Assembly (NCBI GenBank): GCA_030824965.1
Contig: JAPJQV010000008.1
Span: 1-64,000 of the forward strand
DNA length: 64,000 nt
Origin: Micavibrio sp.
Lineage (GTDB): Bacteria > Pseudomonadota > Alphaproteobacteria > Micavibrionales > Micavibrionaceae
Reading direction: 5' to 3'
Part shown: positions 55,740 through 63,948 of the stretch, one piece after another
Layout: the number at the start of each line of letters is the position of its first letter
Numbering within the stretch: the stretch's first letter is position 1
The notes under the pieces: model-generated
Told to the model about the DNA's origin: nothing
Seen by the model: only the letters and a program-made list of their open reading frames with translations
Database searches by the model: none
Program-made: the position numbers and the translations under genes

Positions 55740-57242
55740 ATGTCCATCAAGCCCAATACAGAAGCCTATGAACGCGAAATTTTTGTCGCCCCGCAGGGTT
55801 TCCGCGAATACGATGCGCGCTGGCTTTTCCCCGAGCAAATCAACTTACGCGGTATACAGGCTTTGGGAATGGGCATTGGTACTATCGTCCATGAAATGAA
55901 AAAGAACCCGCCAGCCGTGGTTGTCGGGCATGATTACCGTTCCTACAGCGCGACCATCAAACAAGCCTTGACCGTTGGCCTCATGGCTGCGGGCTGCAAA
56001 GTCTATGATATCGGGCTGGCGCTCTCGCCAACCGCTTATTTTTCCCAATTCGAACTCGATTGTCCTGCAGTCGCCATGGTTACGGCGAGCCACAATGAAA
56101 ACGGCTGGACAGGCGTTAAAATCGGGACTGAACGACCGATGACATTCGGCCCGGAACTAATGGGCCACCTTAAAGATATCGTCATGAACGAAACCTATAT
56201 AAAACGCGAAGGCGGCTCTTATGAATACGTAGGCGATATCAAAGAACGCTATATTTCCGACCTTACCAAAGACGGCAAATTGAAGCGCAAACTAAAAGTC
56301 GTCGCGGCTTGCGGCAATGGCACAGCAGGCGCTTATGCTCCAGAGGCTTTGCGCCGCATAGGCTGCGAAGTGATCGAAATGGATTGCGATCTTGATTACA
56401 CGTTCCCGAAATACAATCCCAATCCGGAAGATCTTGAAATGCTGCATGCTATTGCTGCCAAAGTTAAGGAAACAGGCGCGGATATCGGCTTTGGCTTTGA
56501 TGGAGATGGCGACCGTTGCGGCGTAATCGACAATACGGGTGATGAAATATTTGCTGATAAAATGGGCGTCATTTGCGCCCGGGATCTGGCCGCCATTCAT
56601 AAGGACGCGGTATTTGTTGCGGACGTAAAATCTACCGGCCTTTACAATACCGACCCTGTATTGAAGCAACTAGGCGCAAAAACCCAATACTGGAAAACCG
56701 GCCACTCCTATATGAAACGCCAGGTCAATGAATCCGGCGCGTTGGCAGGGTTTGAAAAGTCCGGCCATTTTTTCCTGAATGATCCTATCGGTCGCGGCTA
56801 TGACGATGGCGTTTTAACGGCTGTCACCATTTGCCGTATTCTTGATCGTAATCCCGATAAATCCATGTCAGATCTGAAAGATGCCCTGCCTAAAACATGG
56901 GGTTCGCCTACCATGGCGCCGTATTGCGCGGACGATGTTAAATACGGCATGGTCGAGAAACTGACAAAAATCTATGCTGATAAAAAAGATAAAGGCGAAT
57001 TGGTCTGCGGGCAAAAGATCGTCGATGTTGTGACTGTCAACGGCGTACGCTTTACGTTGGAGGACGGAAGCTGGGGTTTAATCCGCGCTTCCTCAAACAA
57101 ACCTTCGCTTGTCGTTGTCGTCGAAAGCCCGGCATCTGAAGACCAGATGTTCAATGTTTTCGAAGAGATCGATACTACTTTGTCCATGTTTAAGGAAATC
57201 GGCGAATACGACCAGAAAATCAGCCGCAAAAAAGCGGCTTAA
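55740..57242 (+). CDS. Phosphomannomutase/phosphoglucomutase
   Basis: 500 aa, alpha-D-phosphohexomutase. Seen: phosphoserine S117 in VTASHNENGWTG, magnesium site D254, D256, D258 (FDGDGDRCG), sugar-ring loop GFEKSGHFF and the phosphate-binding C-terminal RASSNKPSL. Makes mannose 1-phosphate for the upstream guanylyltransferase, so the pair supplies GDP-mannose. It may also act on glucose phosphate. Confidence 0.92.
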   Translation: MSIKPNTEAYEREIFVAPQGFREYDARWLFPEQINLRGIQALGMGIGTIVHEMKKNPPAVVVGHDYRSYSATIKQALTVGLMAAGCKVYDIGLALSPTAYFSQFELDCPAVAMVTASHNENGWTGVKIGTERPMTFGPELMGHLKDIVMNETYIKREGGSYEYVGDIKERYISDLTKDGKLKRKLKVVAACGNGTAGAYAPEALRRIGCEVIEMDCDLDYTFPKYNPNPEDLEMLHAIAAKVKETGADIGFGFDGDGDRCGVIDNTGDEIFADKMGVICARDLAAIHKDAVFVADVKSTGLYNTDPVLKQLGAKTQYWKTGHSYMKRQVNESGALAGFEKSGHFFLNDPIGRGYDDGVLTAVTICRILDRNPDKSMSDLKDALPKTWGSPTMAPYCADDVKYGMVEKLTKIYADKKDKGELVCGQKIVDVVTVNGVRFTLEDGSWGLIRASSNKPSLVVVVESPASEDQMFNVFEEIDTTLSMFKEIGEYDQKISRKKAA

Positions 57243-57253
57243 TCCCAAAGTTT

Positions 57254-57280
57254 ATCCCCGCGAAAGCGGGGATTTTCATT
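57254..57280 (+). terminator. Intrinsic terminator after the phosphomannomutase gene
   Basis: Stem ATCCCCGC / GCGGGGAT with GAAA tetraloop and a T-rich tail; stops transcription toward the convergent tsaB gene. Confidence 0.8.
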
Positions 57281-57281
57281 T

Positions 57282-57941
57282 TTAGGCGCTTTTTACAATC
57301 CTAGGCATAACTCGCTTCGACTGACTTACTTCCGCACCCCTTATATAAATCGGACGAGGTGCTTTTTCAGGATGATAACTGGTTTCATCGGTTTCTATAT
57401 TTAATGCCATTTGCGCCATAACTTCGACATCCGGAACAATATCTCTGACAACCGCAAAGGCGGAATTTTCTGCCATATCTTCTGTCCAGATTTCCGGTTC
57501 GCCGATAGGTTCGAGATCGCCGGTAAAAGCCTGACCGTAATAATCTCCTCGTTTTGTATCGATCAAAACAACCGTGTCCCGCTGTAGTCCGCTGGCATGC
57601 GCGATAATCGCTAATGTATTAAAACCGAAGACCGGCCTGTTAATTGAAAGCCCTAAAGCCTTGGCCGTAGAAAGCCCGATTCTGACGCCGGTAAAAGAAC
57701 CCGGCCCGGTCGTTACGGCTATCCGGTCGAAATCGTTATATGTATAGCCGGCTTTACGGATAACACGATTAATCATTGGGACTAGGCATTCCGCTTGCCC
57801 GCGCTCTGTTTCGACAACCTCCGTCCAGAAATGCTCTCCGTCCGAAATGCATACTGCGCAACCGGACACGGCAGTATCCAGTGCAAGAACGATACGGCGA
57901 TTTTTTGTCTTTTCCAGCTCTTCCTGCCACGTCATTTTCAT
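57282..57941 (-). CDS. tsaB: tRNA threonylcarbamoyladenosine biosynthesis protein TsaB
   Basis: 219 aa, ASKHA-fold partner of TsaD in t6A37 tRNA modification. Seen: LALDTAVSGCAVC, VVETERGQAECLVPMI, and the signature TTGPGSFTGVRIGLSTAKAL. It lacks the metal-site histidines of TsaD, as expected for TsaB. Divergent from the NodB-like gene, 37 bp apart. Confidence 0.93.
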   Translation of the reverse strand: MKMTWQEELEKTKNRRIVLALDTAVSGCAVCISDGEHFWTEVVETERGQAECLVPMINRVIRKAGYTYNDFDRIAVTTGPGSFTGVRIGLSTAKALGLSINRPVFGFNTLAIIAHASGLQRDTVVLIDTKRGDYYGQAFTGDLEPIGEPEIWTEDMAENSAFAVVRDIVPDVEVMAQMALNIETDETSYHPEKAPRPIYIRGAEVSQSKRVMPRIVKSA

Positions 57942-57978
57942 TGTTTCAACTGCGCCTCTTTATTATAGTCTGGCCTGT

Positions 57979-59052
57979 ATGGGCCATAAAATATTTCACC
58001 TGTTGTTGCTTTTGGCCTTCCTGTGCACCGGAGCCGCGCTGGCTTATGCGGATGTACTGGAAGATAACTCCTCGCCTTCGGTCTATGCCTATTTTTCCAT
58101 TACTGGCAATGGCGACGATTCCTCCTTATCATACGAGAAATTTTCGCAGCAGATCGAAGAAATCGGCCTTGGCAATTATACTGTTTTACCTCTTCCCGAT
58201 CTTCTCGCCAAGCAAAAGAGCGGTGAAAGCCTTTCTCCAAATACTATCGCACTCACTTTCGACGAACCGGACGAAGAAACTTATTCAAAAGCCATTCCCC
58301 TGCTCATCAAAAACAATATTCCTTTTACAATTTTTGTAAGCCCGGGCCTGGCCGATGGCAATGAATGGGAAACACTGAAAAACCTGCAAGAGAATGATCT
58401 TGTGACAATCGGCCTATCGTCGTTCAAATACGGCCATTTAGGCAGCTGGAGCGAAGAAAAAATCACCGAAGACTTAAATAGTGCCAAAGCTATCTACCGC
58501 GAAAAATTGGGAACGGAGCCACTTTATTTTGCCTATCCTTTGGGCGAATATTCATACCAATTTGTAAACGCCGTACAAAAAGCGGGATTTCAGGCCGCGT
58601 TTGGGCAGAATTCCGGCGTCATCATTCAATCGATGGACAGAATGAAACTTCCACGTTTTACGATGACAGATGAATTCGGAGATTTGGAACGCTTTCGCAC
58701 GACGTCGAACGCCATGCCGTTTCCCGTCAAAGACATTGTGCCTGATACGAGTTACATGACATCCATGCCCGATATAGGCTTTACGATAAGCGATCAGATT
58801 TCTGCTGATGATATGAAGAAAACAAGATGTTTTTCGTCAGGTAGCATTCAGCCACAAACCGTCTTTCTGGGATCGGGGCGCATCGAAGTCCGGTTTCCTG
58901 AAACGCCTGTAACGGACCGCTTGCGGATTAACTGTACGATATCGGTCCCGGGCGATCTTCCTGATGACGATCCGCGTTACCGCTGGTTAGGATTTCTACT
59001 TTATTTTCCGGTAAAAACCGAACAGGCCGATTTCAGTCCTGTACAGCCCTGA
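57979..59052 (+). CDS. Exported NodB-like protein with degenerate metal site
   Basis: 357 aa from the ATG at 57979; the longer ORF overlaps tsaB and is rejected. Signal peptide 1-24 (cleavage near AYA). NodB-like polysaccharide deacetylase pattern: LTFDEPDEETY (92-102, second Asp replaced by Glu), SPG strand, FAYPLGEYS (184-192) and LPRF. At the HxxxH metal motif (IGLSSFKYGHLGS, 144-156) the two histidines are Ser147 and Tyr151. Catalysis as a metal-dependent deacetylase is therefore doubtful; carbohydrate binding is possible. C-terminal domain (about 250-357) unique. Overlaps nfu tail to tail by 20 bp. Confidence 0.75.
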   Translation: MGHKIFHLLLLLAFLCTGAALAYADVLEDNSSPSVYAYFSITGNGDDSSLSYEKFSQQIEEIGLGNYTVLPLPDLLAKQKSGESLSPNTIALTFDEPDEETYSKAIPLLIKNNIPFTIFVSPGLADGNEWETLKNLQENDLVTIGLSSFKYGHLGSWSEEKITEDLNSAKAIYREKLGTEPLYFAYPLGEYSYQFVNAVQKAGFQAAFGQNSGVIIQSMDRMKLPRFTMTDEFGDLERFRTTSNAMPFPVKDIVPDTSYMTSMPDIGFTISDQISADDMKKTRCFSSGSIQPQTVFLGSGRIEVRFPETPVTDRLRINCTISVPGDLPDDDPRYRWLGFLLYFPVKTEQADFSPVQP

Positions 59053-59590
59053 CTTCAAGAACTTCCGGAACATAATGATGCATCATATTTTCGATGCCCA
59101 TCTTTAATGTGACGACGGAACTCGGGCATCCGGCGCACGCTCCTTGCATCCGCAAGAATAGAATCCCTTTATCGAAATCTTCAAAAGCGATATCGCCGCC
59201 ATCTCTTGCGACTGCAGGCCTCACGCGCGTTTCCAAGATTTCCTTTATCTGCTTCACGACGTCGCTGTCTGCTTCGGATATAGCGTCTTTGCCTGATGTC
59301 GCATCGCTCAAGACTTTCTGCCCTGTCGTAAAATGCTCGAACAAGGCACCAAGAACAAGCGGCTTTAACGTCAGCCATTCGCGCTCTTGTGTTTTGGTAA
59401 TGGAAACAAAATCGCGCCCGAAAAAGACACCATTGACGCCTTCAATTTTAAACAGACGCTCTGCCAAAGGCGATTTACCGATTGCCGATCCGGCAGTCGG
59501 GAAATCCGCCACACCGCGCTCCAGCACGGTTTCGCCCGGAATGAATTTTATTGTTAGAGGATTTGGTGTCGGTTCGGTTTGTATGAACAT
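59033..59590 (-). CDS. Nfu-type iron-sulfur cluster carrier
   Basis: 185 aa. N-terminal Nfu_N domain (FIQTEPTPNPLTIKFIPG) and C-terminal NifU-like domain with the cluster-binding CxxC (QGACAGCPSSVVTLK). Delivers [4Fe-4S] clusters to enzymes. Coupled to the upstream usp gene (TAATG). The same pair is common in alphaproteobacteria. Confidence 0.94.
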   Translation of the reverse strand: MFIQTEPTPNPLTIKFIPGETVLERGVADFPTAGSAIGKSPLAERLFKIEGVNGVFFGRDFVSITKTQEREWLTLKPLVLGALFEHFTTGQKVLSDATSGKDAISEADSDVVKQIKEILETRVRPAVARDGGDIAFEDFDKGILFLRMQGACAGCPSSVVTLKMGIENMMHHYVPEVLEVRAVQD

Positions 59591-60075
59591 TATGTTACTG
59601 CGTCTATTCTGTTGGTATCGAAGTTTCCTGGCACTATTACCGCAGGAACCTGCAACTCGCCAAGACCTTTTGATATAAGATAGCTAATTAAAGGTCCCGG
59701 CCCTTTGACCCCCACCCCGCCCGCCAGTATCAACTGCACGAAGCTTGGATCGGAGTTGATGGTCTCGATCACCGCACTCTTCGCTTCCCCTTCAGCTATA
59801 TATAGGCCGGATATTTGGCCGGTCAATTCATGCACTTTTCGGCAGGCTTCCCAAATCTGCTTTTCCGCCTTCTCGCGCAGCTCTTTTCGCAGCATGGCTT
59901 CTACATTTCCCCAGTCCTGAAACTCTTCCATATCAATAATCTGCAGTAACGCGACATGGCCGCGGCGGTTTTGCGCACATCTGGCCGCGTAGCGCAGCGC
60001 GATTTCAAACTCAGGAGTTTCGTCGACGACGACTAAATAAACGCCCCCATCACCCTTACGAATTTTATGTTCCAT
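59590..60075 (-). CDS. Universal stress protein family protein
   Basis: 161 aa, UspA fold: YLVVVDETPEFEIALRYAAR and QLILAGGVGVKGPGPLISYL, with VPAVIVPG at the end. The G-x2-G-x9-G(S/T) ATP loop is only partly present. Upstream partner of nfu. Confidence 0.87.
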   Translation of the reverse strand: MEHKIRKGDGGVYLVVVDETPEFEIALRYAARCAQNRRGHVALLQIIDMEEFQDWGNVEAMLRKELREKAEKQIWEACRKVHELTGQISGLYIAEGEAKSAVIETINSDPSFVQLILAGGVGVKGPGPLISYLISKGLGELQVPAVIVPGNFDTNRIDAVT

Positions 60076-60096
60076 GAAACTTCCTTTATGCCTGCT

Positions 60097-60924
60097 TTAG
60101 GCTCTTTGGCTTCTCGACATCCAGAACGCAGTAAACCCGGCGACCATCGCCATAAAAAGTCCGAACAATGCATAGGCCAAGCTATGCTCTGCAGCGAAAT
60201 TCAAAATCTCTGCCGACAATCCTGCTTGCCCGACATTAAAGTCGATGACATTTCTGTCTATCAAAGCGCCGCCTTTCAGAAGATAGGCCTCTACCGTATA
60301 CTGCCCGACCGGTACGTTTGCAGGTAAATAAAAACTTGTCTTAAAAAAGCCTTGCCCGATAAATATTATGGGCGCGCCCGTTAGCGGGTAAAATCCTTTT
60401 GACTGATTTGTACGGATCAGCGATTCCTGAAATTCAGCCACGTTTGATTTCTCTTTATACCGGGCTGCATCGAAATTAAGCGCGTTTAGTCCGATACCGT
60501 AAAGTCCCAGCATAACCGGATCGCCAATCCCGGTTTCAGTCCTGCTCAATGCATAATTGTAAAATAACGGCACCTGCTTGAAGTCCACGGACTCGCGGTT
60601 GAGCCACATGCCGAGCACGGGGTGTTTTTTTCTTATCGTCACGCGTTCTTGCGGACCGCGCAAAACAATAGCGATATCTCCCTCTTGATTTGTTGTGCCG
60701 AACACAGTCACCGTTTCTCCGGCAAAATCACTGGTAATATCCACGTTATCCTGCGCCATATCGATGACGATATTGCCACTGCTTTGCGCGATCGCTGTAG
60801 GCGGAAGAAAAGCTATAAAAATAAGTATCGCGCATCCCTGCGAAAGCAGGGATCCAGGAAATCGGCACCCAGATTCCTGCTTTCGCAGGAATGCGCATAA
60901 ACTCTTTTTAAAAAACTTTCCCAT
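60097..60924 (-). CDS. TIGR02186-family exported membrane protein with repeat-disrupted signal peptide
   Basis: 275 aa from the ATG at 60924 (TGATG overlap with the TSUP gene). The family accompanies TauE/SafE-type permeases in alphaproteobacteria; function unknown. Beta-rich periplasmic part, then one C-terminal membrane helix (about 248-268, ALFGLFMAMVAGFTAFWM). Residues 10-32 are translated from an inserted palindrome; without them the N terminus would read MGKFFKKSL directly joined to ILIFIAFLPPTAIAQ, a normal signal peptide. Whether export still works is open. Confidence 0.85.
   Translation of the reverse strand: MGKFFKKSLCAFLRKQESGCRFPGSLLSQGCAILIFIAFLPPTAIAQSSGNIVIDMAQDNVDITSDFAGETVTVFGTTNQEGDIAIVLRGPQERVTIRKKHPVLGMWLNRESVDFKQVPLFYNYALSRTETGIGDPVMLGLYGIGLNALNFDAARYKEKSNVAEFQESLIRTNQSKGFYPLTGAPIIFIGQGFFKTSFYLPANVPVGQYTVEAYLLKGGALIDRNVIDFNVGQAGLSAEILNFAAEHSLAYALFGLFMAMVAGFTAFWMSRSQRA
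60830..60896. repeat. 67-bp inverted palindromic repeat inside the TIGR02186 gene
   Basis: Left arm 60830-60853 and right arm 60873-60896 match at 22 of 24 positions when inverted; each arm is also a hairpin (CCTGC GAAA GCAGG type). The net insertion adds 23 codons in frame. Confidence 0.85.
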
Positions 60925-61832
60925 CACCGCACCTGTATCGAAAATAATTCATACGGCTGAATCAAAAGATCACTGGCTAGTTTTCCTGCAACGACAATCA
61001 ACATCGCCGCCAGCATCAAACGCGCAGGAGCCCCGCGAATGTGCTTCGCCGCCCGCACGCCGATTTGGGATCCGACAATCCCGCCGACAATCAGTGTTGC
61101 CGCCAAGACCAAATCGACCGTGTGATTGGCTACCGCATGCAGGATAGTCGAGAATATCGTCGTGAACATTATTTGAAAGAGCGATGTCCCCGCCACCATG
61201 ATAGTTGACATGCCGAGAATATAAATCATCGCCGGCACCATGAAGAAGCCACCTCCGACACCCATCAATGATGTGATCAGACCGCCAAGAAATCCGATTC
61301 CGGCGGGCATGCATGCACTGATATACATTTTCGATTTGGGAAAATGCATTTTATAGGGGAGTTTTTCCCCCAGCGTCACCCAAAGTTTAGACCGACCCTT
61401 TTCCGCAGTCTGTTTTTTCAGCAATGCATAAATGCTTTCGACCAACATCATCGCCCCGATACTACCAAGAAACAAAATATAAAGAAGATTGATCGCCGCG
61501 TCGATTTGGCCGATATGCTGCAAAACTTTAAAAACCCCGATCCCGATTAAGGACCCGACCACCGAGCCGCCGAGCATAACAAAGCCCAGCTTGACGTCGA
61601 TATTACCTCGGCTCCAATGGATCAGCGATCCGGATACGGACGACGCCACCAACTGGTTGGCCTGCGTCCCGACCGAAATAGATGGCGGCACGCCCAGAAA
61701 AATTAAAAACGGCGTGGTTAGAAACCCGCCGCCGACCCCGAATACGGATGTAAAAAACCCTGCTACCATGCCAAGAACCATTATGGCCTCGGCTGGTACG
61801 CTCATTTCGGCTATGGGAAGGTAAATTTGCAT
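60924..61832 (-). CDS. TauE/SafE (TSUP) family permease
   Basis: 302 aa, about eight membrane helices. GMVAGFFTSVFGVGGGFLTTP and GLITSLMGVGGGFFMVPAMI are the two family repeats. Members export or import sulfite, sulfonates, thiosulfate or other small anions; the substrate is unknown. Coupled to the TIGR02186 gene. Confidence 0.9.
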   Translation of the reverse strand: MQIYLPIAEMSVPAEAIMVLGMVAGFFTSVFGVGGGFLTTPFLIFLGVPPSISVGTQANQLVASSVSGSLIHWSRGNIDVKLGFVMLGGSVVGSLIGIGVFKVLQHIGQIDAAINLLYILFLGSIGAMMLVESIYALLKKQTAEKGRSKLWVTLGEKLPYKMHFPKSKMYISACMPAGIGFLGGLITSLMGVGGGFFMVPAMIYILGMSTIMVAGTSLFQIMFTTIFSTILHAVANHTVDLVLAATLIVGGIVGSQIGVRAAKHIRGAPARLMLAAMLIVVAGKLASDLLIQPYELFSIQVR

Positions 61833-61896
61833 GGATCGGCAGACGATTGTCAGTGAATTGTAGTTTTACTTTAAACCGACCACTGCGCACTGTCCA

Positions 61897-62550
61897 CTAA
61901 TACCGCCCGGTACTAACACCGTTTCTATCTTTGAATTCGAGCGTGCCGCCGTTGATAAAGTTTCTAGGATGATTGCCTATCGTAAGCTCATGATAGGCTT
62001 TCTTCATGTCGATAGTTTTCATGAAACTTAAAAACGCGGTGGCGTATTTCTGGTATGAATCCTGTTTCGCCGAACATTCTGCGACATAAGTCTTATCGTA
62101 ATAATTCGATACCGACATGATCGCGGCGCGGTTTTCGAACGGCTCGTCCGGAGGTGTTGTATAGGTAATCATCTGCGTCGAGGCATAACCTTTACCAAGC
62201 CCCGTCTCGTCGCCGAAACCTAAAATCTGCACGTTATTATAGGTGGCGTTATAATCTTTCCAGTAATCCTTGGAAAATGCCACGCGCTGAACCTCGTCGC
62301 GCAAATGCTGCGGATAGATGATAAATCTCTTGTCCAGATCGGCGCGGATAAAACAGCGGGCGTTATCACCGCCCGATGGCAAAGCGACGCTCAGTACATC
62401 ATCCGGCTGTTTATTGGAGATAATTTTCCAGCTATCGGGAAAAGACGCGCTTAGCCCCGTTTTCTCATCCGCCCAGACGAAATAATCGGCCTTGGCCTTC
62501 ACAGGCATCAAAGCCAGGACAACCGCCAGAATTTTAATTCCAATTTTCAT
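61897..62550 (-). CDS. Exported hypothetical protein (217 aa)
   Basis: Signal peptide (residues 1-21, cleavage near AKA). Mature part begins with SASFPDSWKI, a pattern of PsbP/DcrB-like lipoprotein folds, and has two cysteines (ARCFIRAD, AECSAKQD). Family not certain. A palindromic repeat lies directly upstream of its ATG. Confidence 0.65.
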   Translation of the reverse strand: MKIGIKILAVVLALMPVKAKADYFVWADEKTGLSASFPDSWKIISNKQPDDVLSVALPSGGDNARCFIRADLDKRFIIYPQHLRDEVQRVAFSKDYWKDYNATYNNVQILGFGDETGLGKGYASTQMITYTTPPDEPFENRAAIMSVSNYYDKTYVAECSAKQDSYQKYATAFLSFMKTIDMKKAYHELTIGNHPRNFINGGTLEFKDRNGVSTGRY

Positions 62551-62562
62551 TTAACCCTCAAC

Positions 62563-62586
62563 GTCATTCCGGCGAATGCCGGAATC
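62563..62586. repeat. Palindromic repeat (GTCATTCCGGCGAATGCCGG type)
   Basis: Hairpin ATTCCGGC / GCCGGAAT with GAAT loop, of the common CATTCCGGC family; 13 bases upstream of the start at 62550. Confidence 0.75.
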
Positions 62587-62640
62587 TTCATTATTCAGCT
62601 GTTATAATACATAATTAAATCGTGCATAAGATTATTTATC

Positions 62641-62808
62641 TTACCACAATGGCACAACGACACAACGATGCTTAACCCCTTGATCAAGGCGTCATCCCGA
62701 GCGAAGCCAAGGGATCTCACCTTATAATATTTAAGATGAGATATCTGGACGACGCTCGACATGACAAATATTTCTAGAATCCGTTGTGTCGTTGTGCCGT
62801 TGTGGTAA
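62641..62808. repeat. Nested inverted-repeat composite upstream of mbfA
   Basis: Outer arms 62641-62667 and 62782-62808 (TTACCACAAYGGCACAACGA...) match at 26 of 27 positions inverted. Between them lies the second copy of the 75-bp hairpin (62691-62765). The right arm ends 9 bases before the mbfA start, so the composite fills the leader of that gene. Confidence 0.8.
62691..62765. repeat. 75-bp MITE-like hairpin element, copy B
   Basis: Left arm 62691-62717 (26 of 27 identical to copy A), decayed right arm 62739-62765, and a 21-bp centre that pairs with itself (ATCTCACCTTA with TAAGATGAGAT). Same length as copy A. Confidence 0.8.
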
Positions 62809-62817
62809 AAAATACGA

Positions 62818-63948
62818 ATGAAGCCCGAACAAAAAAACCTCCCCCGCTATATCGACAATCTTCAGGGAGAAATCGATGCTTCCGCTATGTACAAAGCCAT
62901 GGCGGCGCAGGAGGAAAATCCGGCCACAGCGTCTATTTACCTGAAACTTGCCGCTATCGAAGACAAACATGCCGCTTTCTGGCGCGATCAGGTGATGAAG
63001 TCCGGCGGCAATCCGGATAAGATCAAAGTCTCGGCCCGCACTCGTTTCATGATCTGGCTCTCCCAAAAAATGGGCTCGAATTTTATCCTGCCGAGCCTTG
63101 CAACCATCGAGTCTAAAGACAGCAATAAATATGCAGGCCAGAACGAGGTCTGCCTCTCCGCTATGCCGCGGGAGGAAAAATCGCATGCATTGATTTTGCG
63201 CGCCCTTTCTAAAAAATCCAAACGCGGACTGGGGGGCTCCGATGTCGCCAAATTTGAAAAACGCCACTTTCTTGGCGGCAACGAACTCCGCGCCGCCGTA
63301 TTGGGTGCCAATGACGGCCTTGTATCGAATTTGTCTCTTGTCATGGGCGTGGCCGGGGCGGCGATTGCGTCGCAGACCATCCTTCTGACCGGACTTGCCG
63401 GATTGGTCGCGGGCGCCTGTTCGATGGCCATGGGTGAATGGCTTTCCGTCAATTCCTCGCGTGAACTCCATCAGAAACAGATTGATAAAGAAAAATCCGA
63501 ACTTGAAGAAAATCCTGAAGAAGAAAAACAGGAACTCATCCTGATTTATCAGGCTAAGGGTTTATCGGAAGAGCATGCAACCGAACTCGCCAACCGTTTA
63601 ATGTCAGATCCCGACCGCGCTCTTGATACATTGGTGCGCGAGGAACTTGGCATTGACCCCGAAGAACTTGGCGGCTCGGCATGGACCGCTGCCATTTCAT
63701 CATTTTTTCTTTTTGCTGTCGGTGCGATTTTTCCTGTTGCCCCGTTTATCTTCATGGAAGGTCATGACGCTGTCATCGCCTCTCTGATCGTCAGCGGTTT
63801 GGGTCTTTTGATTATCGGCATGGGTACGGCCCTTTTTACCGGACGCGGCTTTGTTTTTTCCGGCATGCGCCAGCTGCTGATCGGCTACGCTGCCGCTGCG
63901 ATTACCTACACGGTCGGCCATCTTCTGGGTGTCACAGTTTCCGGTTGA
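62818..63948 (+). CDS. mbfA: MbfA-like ferritin/VIT1 fusion membrane protein
   Basis: 376 aa. N-terminal ferritin-like domain (about 10-145) with the helix AAIEDKHAAFWRDQ carrying an ExxH metal motif, and a C-terminal CCC1/VIT1 domain (about 155-376, LGANDGLVSNLSLVMGVAGA, GACSMAMGEWLSVNSSRELH). In Agrobacterium and Bradyrhizobium MbfA exports iron and protects against iron and peroxide; it is controlled by Irr there. No Irr box was seen, and the leader is occupied by repeats. No obvious ribosome binding site. Confidence 0.9.
   Translation: MKPEQKNLPRYIDNLQGEIDASAMYKAMAAQEENPATASIYLKLAAIEDKHAAFWRDQVMKSGGNPDKIKVSARTRFMIWLSQKMGSNFILPSLATIESKDSNKYAGQNEVCLSAMPREEKSHALILRALSKKSKRGLGGSDVAKFEKRHFLGGNELRAAVLGANDGLVSNLSLVMGVAGAAIASQTILLTGLAGLVAGACSMAMGEWLSVNSSRELHQKQIDKEKSELEENPEEEKQELILIYQAKGLSEEHATELANRLMSDPDRALDTLVREELGIDPEELGGSAWTAAISSFFLFAVGAIFPVAPFIFMEGHDAVIASLIVSGLGLLIIGMGTALFTGRGFVFSGMRQLLIGYAAAAITYTVGHLLGVTVSG

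Noticed and set aside
57847..57978. 44-residue N-terminal extension of the NodB-like protein
   Set aside because: It overlaps tsaB coding sequence, and a normal signal peptide starts at the ATG at 57979.
62731..63471. 246-codon minus-strand ORF over mbfA
   Set aside because: Antisense shadow of the clearly coding mbfA; start lies inside the gene.
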